From Persicobacter diffluens (GTDB taxonomy: Bacteria; Bacteroidota; Bacteroidia; Cytophagales; Cyclobacteriaceae): a DNA stretch of 64,000 nt. Position numbers and translations under genes: made by a program. The stretch is taken from NCBI RefSeq assembly GCF_036244895.1, contig NZ_BQKE01000005.1:310001-374000 (forward strand), written 5' to 3'. Positions 8,814 through 17,874 of this stretch are shown in pieces. The notes beneath the pieces are model-generated. The model saw only the letters and a list, made by a program, of their open reading frames with translations. It had not been told where the DNA came from and searched no databases. Numbering within the stretch: the stretch's first letter is position 1; every line of letters begins with the position of its first letter.

Positions 8814-9569
8814 ATGGAACAAATACTGACTAACTTTTCAGCAACAGAAGTAAAGAATTACCACGATCATGGTTACGTTTTGCATAACCGACCATTATTT
8901 TCTGCAGAAGAATTCAACCGCCTGCATGGAATTATGGAAGAGCATTTGGCAGATCGTGGCAATAAGCGTCCCGATGAGTTGGATACCCCGCATTTCCACG
9001 ACCCGCGCCTGTTGGATTTTTTGCTTTCAGATACTGTTCTTGATAAAGTGGAACAATTGATCGGTCCAAATATCGGGCTGTGGTCAAGCCATTTTATTTG
9101 TAAAGAACCTAAAACGGGCCGCCGTACGCCATGGCATGAGGATTCTGCTTACTGGGAAGGCCGATTCGATCAGTTCGATGGGATTGTGACCGTATGGCTC
9201 GCATTGGATCGTTCCTTTCAGGGAAATGGCTGTATGGGGGTAATTCCGGGAACACATGCCCATGGTTTCTCGGAATATGAAAAAGTGGACAATACCACGA
9301 ATGTGTTCGAAGAAGAAATTCCGCTATCTAAACAGGAGCTTGAGAAAGTCGTCTGGTTTGAATTAGGACAAAACGAATGTTCCTTCCATGACAGTCGCAT
9401 AATTCATGGTGCCAATGCCAACACCTCAGATTTTCGAAGATGCGGTTATACCATGCGTTATTTTAGTCTGGATTTAGCCTATAACCATGATCACCCAAAA
9501 GCGGAGGGGCATAAAATGTGGCATTGCAGAGGTGAAAACAAAGGAAATAATCCACTGATATACAAATAA
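8814..9569 (+). CDS. Phytanoyl-CoA dioxygenase (PhyH) family protein
   Basis: The product is predicted to be a non-haem Fe(II)/2-oxoglutarate-dependent oxygenase, hydroxylating an unknown small substrate in the cytoplasm. The iron triad is visible as HxD in PWHEDSAYW (H108, D110) and the distal His in SRIIHGANAN (H198), counted from ATG 8814. The open frame reaches a TTG at 8775, but ATG 8814 (MEQILTNFSATE) is the better start. The length of 251 aa suits the family. The stop is 13 bp before the glycyl radical enzyme gene, so the two are probably cotranscribed. This is odd: an oxygen-requiring enzyme next to an oxygen-sensitive one. Confidence 0.85.
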   Translation: MEQILTNFSATEVKNYHDHGYVLHNRPLFSAEEFNRLHGIMEEHLADRGNKRPDELDTPHFHDPRLLDFLLSDTVLDKVEQLIGPNIGLWSSHFICKEPKTGRRTPWHEDSAYWEGRFDQFDGIVTVWLALDRSFQGNGCMGVIPGTHAHGFSEYEKVDNTTNVFEEEIPLSKQELEKVVWFELGQNECSFHDSRIIHGANANTSDFRRCGYTMRYFSLDLAYNHDHPKAEGHKMWHCRGENKGNNPLIYK

Positions 9570-9582
9570 TTTTTTTAGAGAG

Positions 9583-11796
9583 ATGATGAAGAGTGCAAAG
9601 GAAAAATTAAGCCTGATGGAAGCAATGACCGAATGTCATCAGGCTTTGTTCAATACCGATAGATACCAGTTAGAAATAGAATATTTGAAGCTTCAGTTCC
9701 CGGCGATTTTTCTGGATCCCGAGCAGGATGATTTGGTGTGGGGACGAGTGAAGTTGTTGCCAATAGGATTTTTCCCACAGGAAGGTGGCTTGGGTTATCA
9801 CTGTATGGAGGAAATGTGGGAGGCGTTTGAGCAGGAGTATACCCTTGATTTTGAGGACCTGAAGCGCATCGCCAAGCTGAAAAGTTATTGGAAGGACAAA
9901 ACCACTACTTATAATACCCGTCAGGCTTATCCCGCGGATGTTGCCGAGGTATTGCCTTCAGATAATTGGTTTCACGAGTCGGGTATTGGTTTTCCTTTGT
10001 ATCGCATGGCAGGGGCACATCAGCATTACGACGCACTCATTCGCAAAGGTTTGCCTGGCCTGAAAGATGAGGTGCTGGGTCGGATGAACGAATACGCTGA
10101 TGATGCAGAAAAGGTGGCTTTTCTGAAAGCAATGCTTTCGATGTTGAATATCGTATCGGAAACCGCGGAAAAGTATGCCGATCATATCGATACCCTCAAC
10201 CACCGGGCAGGGGATATAATGAGCAAGGCACTTCGAAGTGTGGCCCGGCAAAAACCTCAATCCTTCTACGAAGGGATTCAGTTGGTGCAGCTTTGGAGCA
10301 TGATGTCTGGAGCGTTCAACTATTCCCGCATGGACGTCTATCTGGGCGATTTATTGGTGGCTGATCTGGACAATGGCATTATTTCGGAGCAGGAGGCAGT
10401 CAGCTATATGGAAAGTCTTTGGCGTCTGATTATTTTCCGCAATACCATTTTCGATGGGCGTGTAATTATTGGCGGACGTGGTCGCCGAAATCCTGAGAAT
10501 GCCGATCGTTTTGCCAAACTGGCGATTCAGGCCTCCAGGAATGTGGCGGGCGTTTTACCTCAGTTGACTTTGCGCTTTGATGAAGGACAGGATCCGACTT
10601 TGTACGATGACGCATTGGAGGCTATTGGCGAGGGCTGTTCCTTTCCCATGCTCTACAATGACCGGGTGAACATCCCTGCCGTATCAAAGGCTTTTGGGGT
10701 TTCGATGGAAGATGCAGAAAATTATTTGCCTTATGGATGCGGGGAATATGTGCTGGATCACCGCAGTATCGGTACACCGAATGGCGTGATTAACCTGGCC
10801 AAGGCGGTGGAAGTCTGTCTGTATGGTGGATATGATTTGCATCTGAAAAAGATCATGGGCGTAGAATGCAAAACGCTGGCAGAAGTAGCAACATTCGAAG
10901 AGTTTGAGCAAAATTATAAAGCAGTTGTGGAGCGCTATGTTACCGCATTGGCGAAGCAGCAGAAAATAGAATATGAGGTGGTAGGGCAGGAAGCGGGCTT
11001 TTTGATGTATTCCGCCTTATTCGATGATTGTATTGGTCGTGCCAAGCCGATTTTTGCGGGTGGTTTACGTCATTTGGGTGGAACCATTGAAACCTATGGA
11101 AATACCAATGCCGCCGACAGCCTTTTGGCGATCAGGCAACTAGTGTTTGAGCAGAAAAAATTTACCGGTCGGCAGGTGATGGAGTTGATGGCGTCGAACT
11201 ATGAGCAGAACCCTTCAGCACAGAAAGCCTTTTTGAATGTTCCCAAGTATGGAAATGATATGGACGTAGCGGATCAGATGCTGATCAACGTCCATAACCA
11301 TGTCTGTAATTTTGTGAGGGAGCAAGGACCAAAAGTAGGCCTGGATTCCTATTTGGTGGTCAATATTAACAACCACGCCAACACTATTCTCGGTCGCCAT
11401 ACGGGGGCTACTCCTGATGGGCGTAAGGATGGGGCCCATATGGCCAATGCCAACAATCCGCAAAGCGGGCAGGATAAAAATGGGATTACTGCCGTGTTGA
11501 ATTCGTTAATCAAGCCGGCGATCGATATTCACGCAGGAGCGGTACAAAATATGAAGTTCTCCAAAGAGATGTTCAATGAGCGTCGTTTGGTAACCAAAGC
11601 ACTGCTGAACACCTATTTCGAAAATGGCGGATCTCAGGCAATGATTTCTGTTTTAGGAAAGGAAGATCTGCAGGGAGCTATTGAGCGTCCGCAGGATTAT
11701 CCGAACCTGATTGTGCGCGTGGGGGGATTCAGTTCAAGGTTCATTGATCTGGCCCCCGACGTTCAGCAGGAAATCCTTCACCGTACTTTATATTGA
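9583..11796 (+). CDS. Glycyl radical enzyme (pyruvate formate-lyase-like), substrate unknown
   Basis: The protein belongs to the pyruvate formate-lyase / diol dehydratase superfamily, which uses a backbone glycyl radical and an active-site cysteine to break C-C, C-O or C-N bonds. The radical site is IVRVGGFSSRF near the C-terminus (Gly715). The active-site loop is YGCGEYVLDHRS (Cys386, Glu388). The Cys-x-Glu arrangement is the one found in eliminating enzymes such as glycerol dehydratase, choline lyase and hydroxyproline dehydratase. It differs from the Cys-Cys of pyruvate formate-lyase. At 737 aa it is slightly shorter than most members (about 780-850). The usual GCxEP is GCGEY here, which argues against the best-known subclasses. 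The activase gene follows after 4 bp. Confidence 0.9.
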   Translation: MMKSAKEKLSLMEAMTECHQALFNTDRYQLEIEYLKLQFPAIFLDPEQDDLVWGRVKLLPIGFFPQEGGLGYHCMEEMWEAFEQEYTLDFEDLKRIAKLKSYWKDKTTTYNTRQAYPADVAEVLPSDNWFHESGIGFPLYRMAGAHQHYDALIRKGLPGLKDEVLGRMNEYADDAEKVAFLKAMLSMLNIVSETAEKYADHIDTLNHRAGDIMSKALRSVARQKPQSFYEGIQLVQLWSMMSGAFNYSRMDVYLGDLLVADLDNGIISEQEAVSYMESLWRLIIFRNTIFDGRVIIGGRGRRNPENADRFAKLAIQASRNVAGVLPQLTLRFDEGQDPTLYDDALEAIGEGCSFPMLYNDRVNIPAVSKAFGVSMEDAENYLPYGCGEYVLDHRSIGTPNGVINLAKAVEVCLYGGYDLHLKKIMGVECKTLAEVATFEEFEQNYKAVVERYVTALAKQQKIEYEVVGQEAGFLMYSALFDDCIGRAKPIFAGGLRHLGGTIETYGNTNAADSLLAIRQLVFEQKKFTGRQVMELMASNYEQNPSAQKAFLNVPKYGNDMDVADQMLINVHNHVCNFVREQGPKVGLDSYLVVNINNHANTILGRHTGATPDGRKDGAHMANANNPQSGQDKNGITAVLNSLIKPAIDIHAGAVQNMKFSKEMFNERRLVTKALLNTYFENGGSQAMISVLGKEDLQGAIERPQDYPNLIVRVGGFSSRFIDLAPDVQQEILHRTLY

Positions 11797-11800
11797 TCAA

Positions 11801-12709
11801 ATGGAGGCTGTCGTTTTTGATATTCAGCGTTTCTCATTGACCAATGGGCCGGGCATCCGAACCACCGTGTTCTTGAAAGGCTGCCCCTTGTCGTGCAAAT
11901 GGTGTCATAATCCTGAATCTCAGAAGATGGGCCAAGGCATCAGTATTGATTTTGACCAGTGCGTCAGCTGTGGGGCTTGCGCCTCAGCCTGTGAGCGAGA
12001 AGCGCACCCTATGGTTAAAGGGAAGCACGAATTTGATCAGTCGAGTTGCCAACTTGATGGTCATTGTGTTGAGGCTTGCCCCAAGGATGTGATTAAGATT
12101 TGGGGCAATCATCAATCGATAGAGGAGGTGATGGAGGTATTGCTGAAGGATATTGATTATTATAAAAACTCCGATGGAGGCATTACTTTTTCGGGGGGGG
12201 AGCCAATGAGTCAGTTCCCCTTTTTGCTTGAAGTCTGCAAACGCCTGCATGCATTGGGTATTGCGGTCTGTCTGGATACAAGTGGACAGTCTTCTCTGGG
12301 AAATTTCAAGAAGATTCTTCCCTATATCTCCCTGATTCATTTTGATATAAAATCTTTAGATGCGCAAAAGCATAAGGAGGCTACCGGTGTTGTCAATCAT
12401 ACCATTTTGGAGAACCTTCAGTGGCTCGGTCAGCAGGCTTGCCCGATCGTATTGCGATGTCCGACGATTCCGGAATTCAATGATTCAGAGGAGGACATAA
12501 AGGCCCTTTCTGAATTGGCCAACTCCCTTCCGGCGGTTCAGACGGTTGATATTTTACCTTATCATACCATGGGTATCCATAAAGCCGAACAACTAATAGA
12601 AGCGGTGCCCGGACAGTTGCAATATCAGGTTCCTAGCCAAGAGGATAAAAGCCGTTATGCCCAATTGCTGAAACAATACTGTCAGAAGGAATTTACGATC
12701 GGTAAATAG
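11801..12709 (+). CDS. Glycyl radical enzyme activating enzyme (radical SAM)
   Basis: This 302-aa enzyme would install the glycyl radical on the protein encoded just upstream, using S-adenosylmethionine and a 4Fe-4S cluster. The radical-SAM cluster motif is KGCPLSCKWCHNPE (CxxxCxxC). Two inserted ferredoxin-type cluster motifs follow, CVSCGACASACEREA and CQLDGHCVEACPKD, as in activases of dehydratase-type glycyl radical enzymes but not of PflA. The SAM-contact GGE motif appears as SGGEPMSQ. The open frame extends into the preceding gene, but ATG 11801 (MEAVVFDIQRFSLTNGPGIR) is the conserved start and lies 4 bp after the upstream stop. A terminator follows at 12735. Confidence 0.93.
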   Translation: MEAVVFDIQRFSLTNGPGIRTTVFLKGCPLSCKWCHNPESQKMGQGISIDFDQCVSCGACASACEREAHPMVKGKHEFDQSSCQLDGHCVEACPKDVIKIWGNHQSIEEVMEVLLKDIDYYKNSDGGITFSGGEPMSQFPFLLEVCKRLHALGIAVCLDTSGQSSLGNFKKILPYISLIHFDIKSLDAQKHKEATGVVNHTILENLQWLGQQACPIVLRCPTIPEFNDSEEDIKALSELANSLPAVQTVDILPYHTMGIHKAEQLIEAVPGQLQYQVPSQEDKSRYAQLLKQYCQKEFTIGK

Positions 12710-12734
12710 ATCAAACAACCATTCCTACCTTTTT

Positions 12735-12779
12735 AAAGGTATTTCATCCTCTAATCGAGGGGAATAGGATACCTTTTTT
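12735..12779 (+). terminator. Intrinsic terminator after the activase gene
   Basis: AAAGGTAT pairs with ATACCTTT around an inner CCTC/GAGG stem, and the hairpin runs into TTTTTTA. It sits 26 bp after the activase stop and closes the PhyH / glycyl radical operon. Confidence 0.75.
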
Positions 12780-12901
12780 ACTTCCTCTTTTTTTTTATGC
12801 ACGGGATTTCTGGGGATCACTGAACGCTTTTTATCTTTTTTAAATCAAATTTCAGCCATTGGGGAGGAGCGAATGACCATTTTTGAGTTCAATTATTTTT
12901 T

Positions 12902-15900
12902 ATGAATATGAGCGCAAAAAAGATATTTTTTTTACTGACATTATGCTGTTTTCAAATCTCCATCACCTTTGCCCAGGAGCAAATCGTGATCGAAGACAGT
13001 CAATGGCGATTGTGGCCGGACAAGTCCGCAGAATGGAAAAATGATGACTTGTATTTACCTAACACTTTCAATATTGAGGAGTTGCCCGTTAATGCACCGA
13101 CCTGTGGTTGGGCAGAACTGCGTAAACAAAAAGAAGGGATGGAAGTGAGCCTTCCAACGACTGTGGAGCAACATTTCTGGGGAACCATTGGACTGAAAGC
13201 CTATGAGGATGCCTATGGTTTTGAGACAGAAGACAAGCAGGTAAAAGACGGTCGTTATTTGGGCGTTTCCTGGTGGTCCAAATCAGTGTTTATCCCCAAA
13301 AGTGCCAAAGGCAAAAAACTGATACTGAATATTCGTGGCGCCCGTTTGCGTGCTGAAGTATATTTGAATCAGCAATTGGTGGGATATAATATCATCAGTG
13401 AAACTTCTTTTCAGTGTGATTTGAGTAAAGCGTTTATCGCCGGACAAAATAATGACTTGGACATTAGAATTACCAACCCGGGTGGGCAGATGGACTGGAT
13501 CGATCCAATTTTCTTGCAGTGGGGCAAATATGCCTTCCACCGTTCGCATGGATTCGGAGGTATCGATCGAGGATTGAGCATTGAAGTGCAGGACAAAAAT
13601 ATCCAAATGCAGGACCTTTACGTGCTGAATACTTCCGATTTGGATAAGGTAGGTGTTTATGTTGTTTTACATAATGCGACGGATAAGCCAGTCAAAGGTG
13701 AAATAGAATATACTCTATATGATCAAACAGGTACGGCGGTAAAAACATTCAAGAGTGATAAAATAACCATTGACGCACATCAGACGACCACTGTCAAAGA
13801 AGCTTGTCAATTGGAAGGGGCGAAAATGTGGACCCTTGAGCATCCAAACTTGTATCAGGTAAAGGCGCAATTCAAGGCTAAAAAATCCAAGCTGGCCTAC
13901 CGCACACAAACTTTTGGTTTCCGTTGGTTCAATGCCGAAGGGATCGGTAAAGATGCTTATTTAAGCCTGAACCATCAGCGTATTCGTTTATTGAGTGCGA
14001 TCTCTTGGGGCTTCTGGGGATTGAACGGACTGTTTCCTTCGCATGAGTTAGCAAAAAAGGAAGTAATGGCGGCGAAAAATTTGGGGATGAACTGTCTTCA
14101 TTTTCACCGAAACATTGGTCGCAAAGAAGTTTTTGATTTACAGGATTCGTTGGGATTGCTTCGCATGATGGAGCCCGGTGGTGGGCGTACCGCTTTACAA
14201 AATGACTATAAACTGGACTGGGAAGGCGTGATTCCGGCATCACATGCCATCGATGTTTGGGGTAAAGATGGAGAAGCGGAAACCTTTGCTCAAAAGTACA
14301 TGGAGGCAAAAATCATTCAGATGATTCGTGATGCAAGAAGTCACCCGTCTTTGGTGGCTTATAATTTGCAGAATGAGGTAACTTTTGACTTGGCCAACCC
14401 ACGCATCTGGCATGTGCTCAGAAGAATGCAACAGGAGGATCCAAGCCGGGTGATTACCCTGAAATCGGGGGTGAACCCTGAAGGACAGGTGACCTTCTTG
14501 CCTTATATCGAAGCACCGATTTATGACAAGGGAGATGGCTTTGGAGGTTGGATTGATGAGCATACGGTTGGAGGCCCTGGTGTTTGGAAAGACGAGCTTT
14601 ATAAGTCGGATAAAGAATTTACGCACCGAACAGAAATCAAAGATCAGATTGTTGTTTGGGGTGAAATGTTGGGCGCAGCTACGCCAGACAACGCCAAGAT
14701 GATGATTGAATACATCAATGAGCATGGCGGGAAAAGTTATGATTTGATTGATCAGCAGGAGATGAACAAAGCCTATGGTGACTTCATTAAAAAGTGGGGA
14801 TTTGAAGGTTCTTATGCCGATGCCGGAGAGTTGTTCAAAGCCATTGGTCGCAAGAGTTATGAGTTCTGGGGTAAGGTCATCGAGACGGCAAAACTGTCTG
14901 ATGAGAACGATGGGTTTATCATGAATGGCTGGGAAAGTACAGCGATCGAAAACCATTCTGGCTTGGTGGACAATCAACGCCGACATAAGTCGGACCCGGC
15001 TTTGGTAGCCAACAGGGTACAGGCATTGCGCTCAACGATCCGCTTGAATCATCAGGCAGTGCAGGCCGGTGAGCAGTTCTTGGCTGATTTGTATTTGGTC
15101 AATGAATCACATCAGGCACATGCCAAGCCGGCGAAGCTTGTTTTGCGCAAATCCAACAAGGTGGTTTGGAGCAAGGATTTTTCTGTACCGGCCTTCAAAA
15201 AAAATAAATTTGTTTATCCTATCGCCAAGCAAGTGGCATTGCCTGCTACCTTGGCGGAAGGAAAATATGAGTTGTCATTGGAGGTCAGTGGCTTGCCAAC
15301 AACTGCTGTTGCGAATGAAAAGCTGACGATCCTTGACTCAAAAATTAACTTCAACCCGAAGCACTACCGGGTAGGAATTGTGGGAAATAACCCAAGTCTG
15401 AAGGCATATATCCACGATCAATTCGGAATGGATGCGGAATATTATCAGCCAAAAAATCAGTATGACCTATTGATTTTGAGTGATGAAATTCTGATTGGGG
15501 GAGAAGCAAGAGGAGTGAAAGTTCCAACGCCAATCGAAGGAACGGGAGATGACTATTTGTATCAGACAGAAGTCTATGGCGATACCCTTGATATGACTTT
15601 CACGGTTGAGGTCTTGGCTAACGGACAGGCTGATGTTACGCTGAAATATGCAGAGGTATATTGTAATGCGCCAAAAACAAGAATGTTCGATGTGGCATTG
15701 AATGGCAAGGTGGTAGAGCATGACTTTGACCTTTTCACTGAAGGTGGATTTGCTCAGGCGATCGACCGCGAATACAAGGCAAATATCATTGATGGTAAGT
15801 TGGTGATTAATATCCCACGCATCAGTTGCAATATGGCGAAGATGTGTGCTTTCAAAGTGGTGGATGCCAACGGAAAAACGCAGGCGTTTAACCTTGGAGG

Positions 15901-16522
15901 TGAGGCATACACTGATGTGAAAGGATTGAAATGGCAGCAGTATGTGGAGCAGACCGCCTTTGTTCCTTCTTTGGATTTCAGTGCGGAAGGTATTGAGCAT
16001 CACATTGATATTCCTGCGCTTTTTGCCAAAATAAAAGCAGGAACGCAAATGCTGATGATGCCACTGAATGCCGGGGCAGTAGTAACCTACGGGCAGATTT
16101 TGGAAGATGAGCAGGCACTAAATTTCGACGGTCAGGTCGGTAATGCTTTGCAGGCTTGGATGGGATCATGGATTTTCACTAAAACATCAGATTTGTTTAA
16201 GCATCTTCCACAGAACACCGCCTTTGCAGGGGATTACCAAATTGGGGCCGTAGATGCCAACGGGATGATCATCAGTGGAAAAAATATTGCCGTTGATGCC
16301 GGCTATGCCAGAGATCACAACCGAAATATTGGTGCCGCATCCTTTTCCGTAAAGGTTGGAGATGGAACAGTGATCGTCCATAATTTCTACGGTCTGGGCA
16401 ATATTGCCAAGCGGGAAGATGAGCGAATTAGTAAGGCATTTGCTAAGCAAATACTAGTCAATACATTTAATAAATTATATTCCAAAAACCATAGATCGAT
16501 AAGTGAAAACCTGATGGACTAA
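12902..16522 (+). CDS. Large secreted glycoside hydrolase family 2 protein
   Basis: This is an exported 1206-aa GH2 glycosidase, acting on an unknown glycan in the periplasm or at the surface. A signal peptide (about residues 1-24, ending ITFA-QE) is followed by a long N-terminal region, a GH2 sugar-binding jelly roll (about 115-205, RAEVYLNQQLVGYN), an Ig-like GH2 domain (about 235-335) and the TIM barrel from about 345. The candidate acid/base is Glu492 in YNLQNEVTF and the candidate nucleophile is Glu588 in VVWGEMLGA. The C-terminal 500 residues are much longer than in LacZ-type enzymes and include a domain of unknown function. Two ATGs lie together (12902 and 12908). It is a single gene, preceded and followed by terminators. 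Whether it is a galactosidase, glucuronidase or other cannot be told. Confidence 0.85.
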   Translation: MNMSAKKIFFLLTLCCFQISITFAQEQIVIEDSQWRLWPDKSAEWKNDDLYLPNTFNIEELPVNAPTCGWAELRKQKEGMEVSLPTTVEQHFWGTIGLKAYEDAYGFETEDKQVKDGRYLGVSWWSKSVFIPKSAKGKKLILNIRGARLRAEVYLNQQLVGYNIISETSFQCDLSKAFIAGQNNDLDIRITNPGGQMDWIDPIFLQWGKYAFHRSHGFGGIDRGLSIEVQDKNIQMQDLYVLNTSDLDKVGVYVVLHNATDKPVKGEIEYTLYDQTGTAVKTFKSDKITIDAHQTTTVKEACQLEGAKMWTLEHPNLYQVKAQFKAKKSKLAYRTQTFGFRWFNAEGIGKDAYLSLNHQRIRLLSAISWGFWGLNGLFPSHELAKKEVMAAKNLGMNCLHFHRNIGRKEVFDLQDSLGLLRMMEPGGGRTALQNDYKLDWEGVIPASHAIDVWGKDGEAETFAQKYMEAKIIQMIRDARSHPSLVAYNLQNEVTFDLANPRIWHVLRRMQQEDPSRVITLKSGVNPEGQVTFLPYIEAPIYDKGDGFGGWIDEHTVGGPGVWKDELYKSDKEFTHRTEIKDQIVVWGEMLGAATPDNAKMMIEYINEHGGKSYDLIDQQEMNKAYGDFIKKWGFEGSYADAGELFKAIGRKSYEFWGKVIETAKLSDENDGFIMNGWESTAIENHSGLVDNQRRHKSDPALVANRVQALRSTIRLNHQAVQAGEQFLADLYLVNESHQAHAKPAKLVLRKSNKVVWSKDFSVPAFKKNKFVYPIAKQVALPATLAEGKYELSLEVSGLPTTAVANEKLTILDSKINFNPKHYRVGIVGNNPSLKAYIHDQFGMDAEYYQPKNQYDLLILSDEILIGGEARGVKVPTPIEGTGDDYLYQTEVYGDTLDMTFTVEVLANGQADVTLKYAEVYCNAPKTRMFDVALNGKVVEHDFDLFTEGGFAQAIDREYKANIIDGKLVINIPRISCNMAKMCAFKVVDANGKTQAFNLGGEAYTDVKGLKWQQYVEQTAFVPSLDFSAEGIEHHIDIPALFAKIKAGTQMLMMPLNAGAVVTYGQILEDEQALNFDGQVGNALQAWMGSWIFTKTSDLFKHLPQNTAFAGDYQIGAVDANGMIISGKNIAVDAGYARDHNRNIGAASFSVKVGDGTVIVHNFYGLGNIAKREDERISKAFAKQILVNTFNKLYSKNHRSISENLMD

Positions 16523-16545
16523 AGAAATAGATTAGTCGATGTTGA

Positions 16546-16592
16546 AGTCCCCAGAGGAAATACCATTTCTTTAGGGGACTATTCTTGTTTTT
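16546..16592 (+). terminator. Terminator after the GH2 gene
   Basis: AGTCCCC pairs with GGGGACT and the interior GAGGAAAT pairs with ATTTCTTT. This gives a long stem, followed by a T-rich tail (TTCTTGTTTTT). Confidence 0.75.
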
Positions 16593-16683
16593 ATACAAAC
16601 GCTAACACGATTTCCCAGCATACATCTTCATTATAGCCTCATATTGGACTGTTGGATTTAGGAGGGAGCAAGGGGACTGATAG

Positions 16684-16723
16684 AAAAAGCCACCGAACAA
16701 TTAAGTATAGTGGCTTTTGTTTT
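16684..16723 (+). terminator. Second terminator-like hairpin
   Basis: AAAAGCCAC pairs with GTGGCTTTT across a 16-nt loop and runs into GTTTTTAC. It lies 160 bp after the GH2 stop, beyond a first terminator. It may therefore end a short transcript between the two, though no gene is visible there. Confidence 0.65.
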
Positions 16724-16751
16724 TACTTTCTAAATCCGAATTATTTACCCG

Positions 16752-16795
16752 AGAATAAAATTTTCGCTGCAAGTTTTGGTTTTTAAACATGCACC
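16752..16795 (-). repeat. F2 dispersed repeat, 5' end fragment (minus orientation)
   Basis: On the minus strand it reads GTGCATGTTTAAAAACCAAA then ACTTGCAGCGAAAATTTTATT, matching the left end of F2 copy 1 (GTGCGTGTTTAAAAACCAAA). The remainder of the element is missing. Confidence 0.6.
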
Positions 16796-17115
16796 TAGCC
16801 AAAATCGAGTAACTTTTACAAGATCAAAATCCTTTCGTGTCATGGCGAGTGTGGAACGGTATGGAAGTAAATCATATCAATAATGCTTCTATCAAAAATT
16901 CATACCATCACTCATCCTCTATAACAAGTAAGAATACGGAAGCGAAAACATTAACATTAAGATCAATTTGTTGAAAGGGAATTCCTCCGAAACAAAATAT
17001 AAGAAATGGCGGAAGAATGGCGGTGGTCATTATTGAGTCGTCCTCCCAATTAGAATATTTTTAATCCAAAACTGACTTAAGATTTAGCTTATTGGTCAAA
17101 AATAAAATTACAACT

Positions 17116-17829
17116 ATGAGCAATGTGCAAGAATTAGCATCCATGATCGATCATACGATCCTTCACCCACAATTAACGGACAAAGATTTGGAAATCGGCT
17201 GCCAGGTAGCGGCCAAATACAATGTCGCTTCCGTTTGTGTGAAGCCTTTCGCAGTGGACCAAGCCAAAAAATTATTGGCAGGAACAGCCGTTAAAGTAGG
17301 TTGTGTGGTAGGTTTCCCTGGCGGAATTTCATCCATCGATGTAAAAGTTTACGAAACGGTACAAGCGATCAAGGATGGTGCACAGGAGATCGATATGGTC
17401 ATCAACATCGGCAAGGCGATGCAAAAAGACTGGGCTTATTTGAAAGAAGAGATCAAGGCTTTGGCGGATGCTTGTCACGAGCGTGGAGCAACTTTGAAAG
17501 TTATTTTCGAGACCGATTATATCACGGAAGAGGAGTCAATCGTTAAGTTGTGTCAGATCTGTACAGAGGTAGAAGCGGATTACGTGAAGACTTCTACTGG
17601 TTTTGGTTTTGTTAAAGGTGATGATGGCCGTTTCAGCTATGAAGGTGCTACTGATGAGGTGCTTAAATTGATGAAAGCAAGCGTTGGACCGAACGTAAAA
17701 ATCAAAGCTTCAGGCGGTATCCGTAGCCTGAAAAGACTTTTGGAAGTTAAAGAAATTGGTTGCCACCGCGCAGGAGCGACAGCAACAATCGATATGTTAG
17801 AAGAAGCGATGGCTCAGTTAGCTGACTAA
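17116..17829 (+). CDS. deoC: Deoxyribose-phosphate aldolase
   Basis: The enzyme cleaves 2-deoxyribose-5-phosphate into acetaldehyde and glyceraldehyde-3-phosphate in the cytoplasm. The Schiff-base lysine is in DYVKTSTGF (K158) and the second active-site lysine in KIKASGGIR (K197). The N-terminal IDHTILHPQLT and VCVKPFAV motifs also fit class I DeoC. The length of 237 aa counts from ATG 17116; the upstream TTG at 17092 is unlikely. A sugar kinase gene follows after 45 bp, so deoxyribose-type sugars could be phosphorylated and cleaved by one transcription unit. Codon choice looks more biased than in the neighbours, suggesting strong expression. Confidence 0.95.
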   Translation: MSNVQELASMIDHTILHPQLTDKDLEIGCQVAAKYNVASVCVKPFAVDQAKKLLAGTAVKVGCVVGFPGGISSIDVKVYETVQAIKDGAQEIDMVINIGKAMQKDWAYLKEEIKALADACHERGATLKVIFETDYITEEESIVKLCQICTEVEADYVKTSTGFGFVKGDDGRFSYEGATDEVLKLMKASVGPNVKIKASGGIRSLKRLLEVKEIGCHRAGATATIDMLEEAMAQLAD

Positions 17830-17874
17830 GCCTGAAGACACCTATTTTTTATCAGCCACACATCATTTTTAACT

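Larger units (their letters stand above)
16523..17115. other. Intergenic region with two terminators and an F2 fragment
   Basis: The gap contains hairpin terminators at 16546-16592 and 16684-16723 and an F2 fragment at 16752-16795. A solo F1-like terminus (CTAAATCCGAATTATT, about 16731-16746) is also present. The remaining 300 bp before deoC show no open frame of note. Confidence 0.5.

Noticed and set aside
14240..14986. 248-codon minus-strand frame inside the GH2 gene
   Set aside because: It is a shadow of the GH2 coding sequence and shows no domain features.
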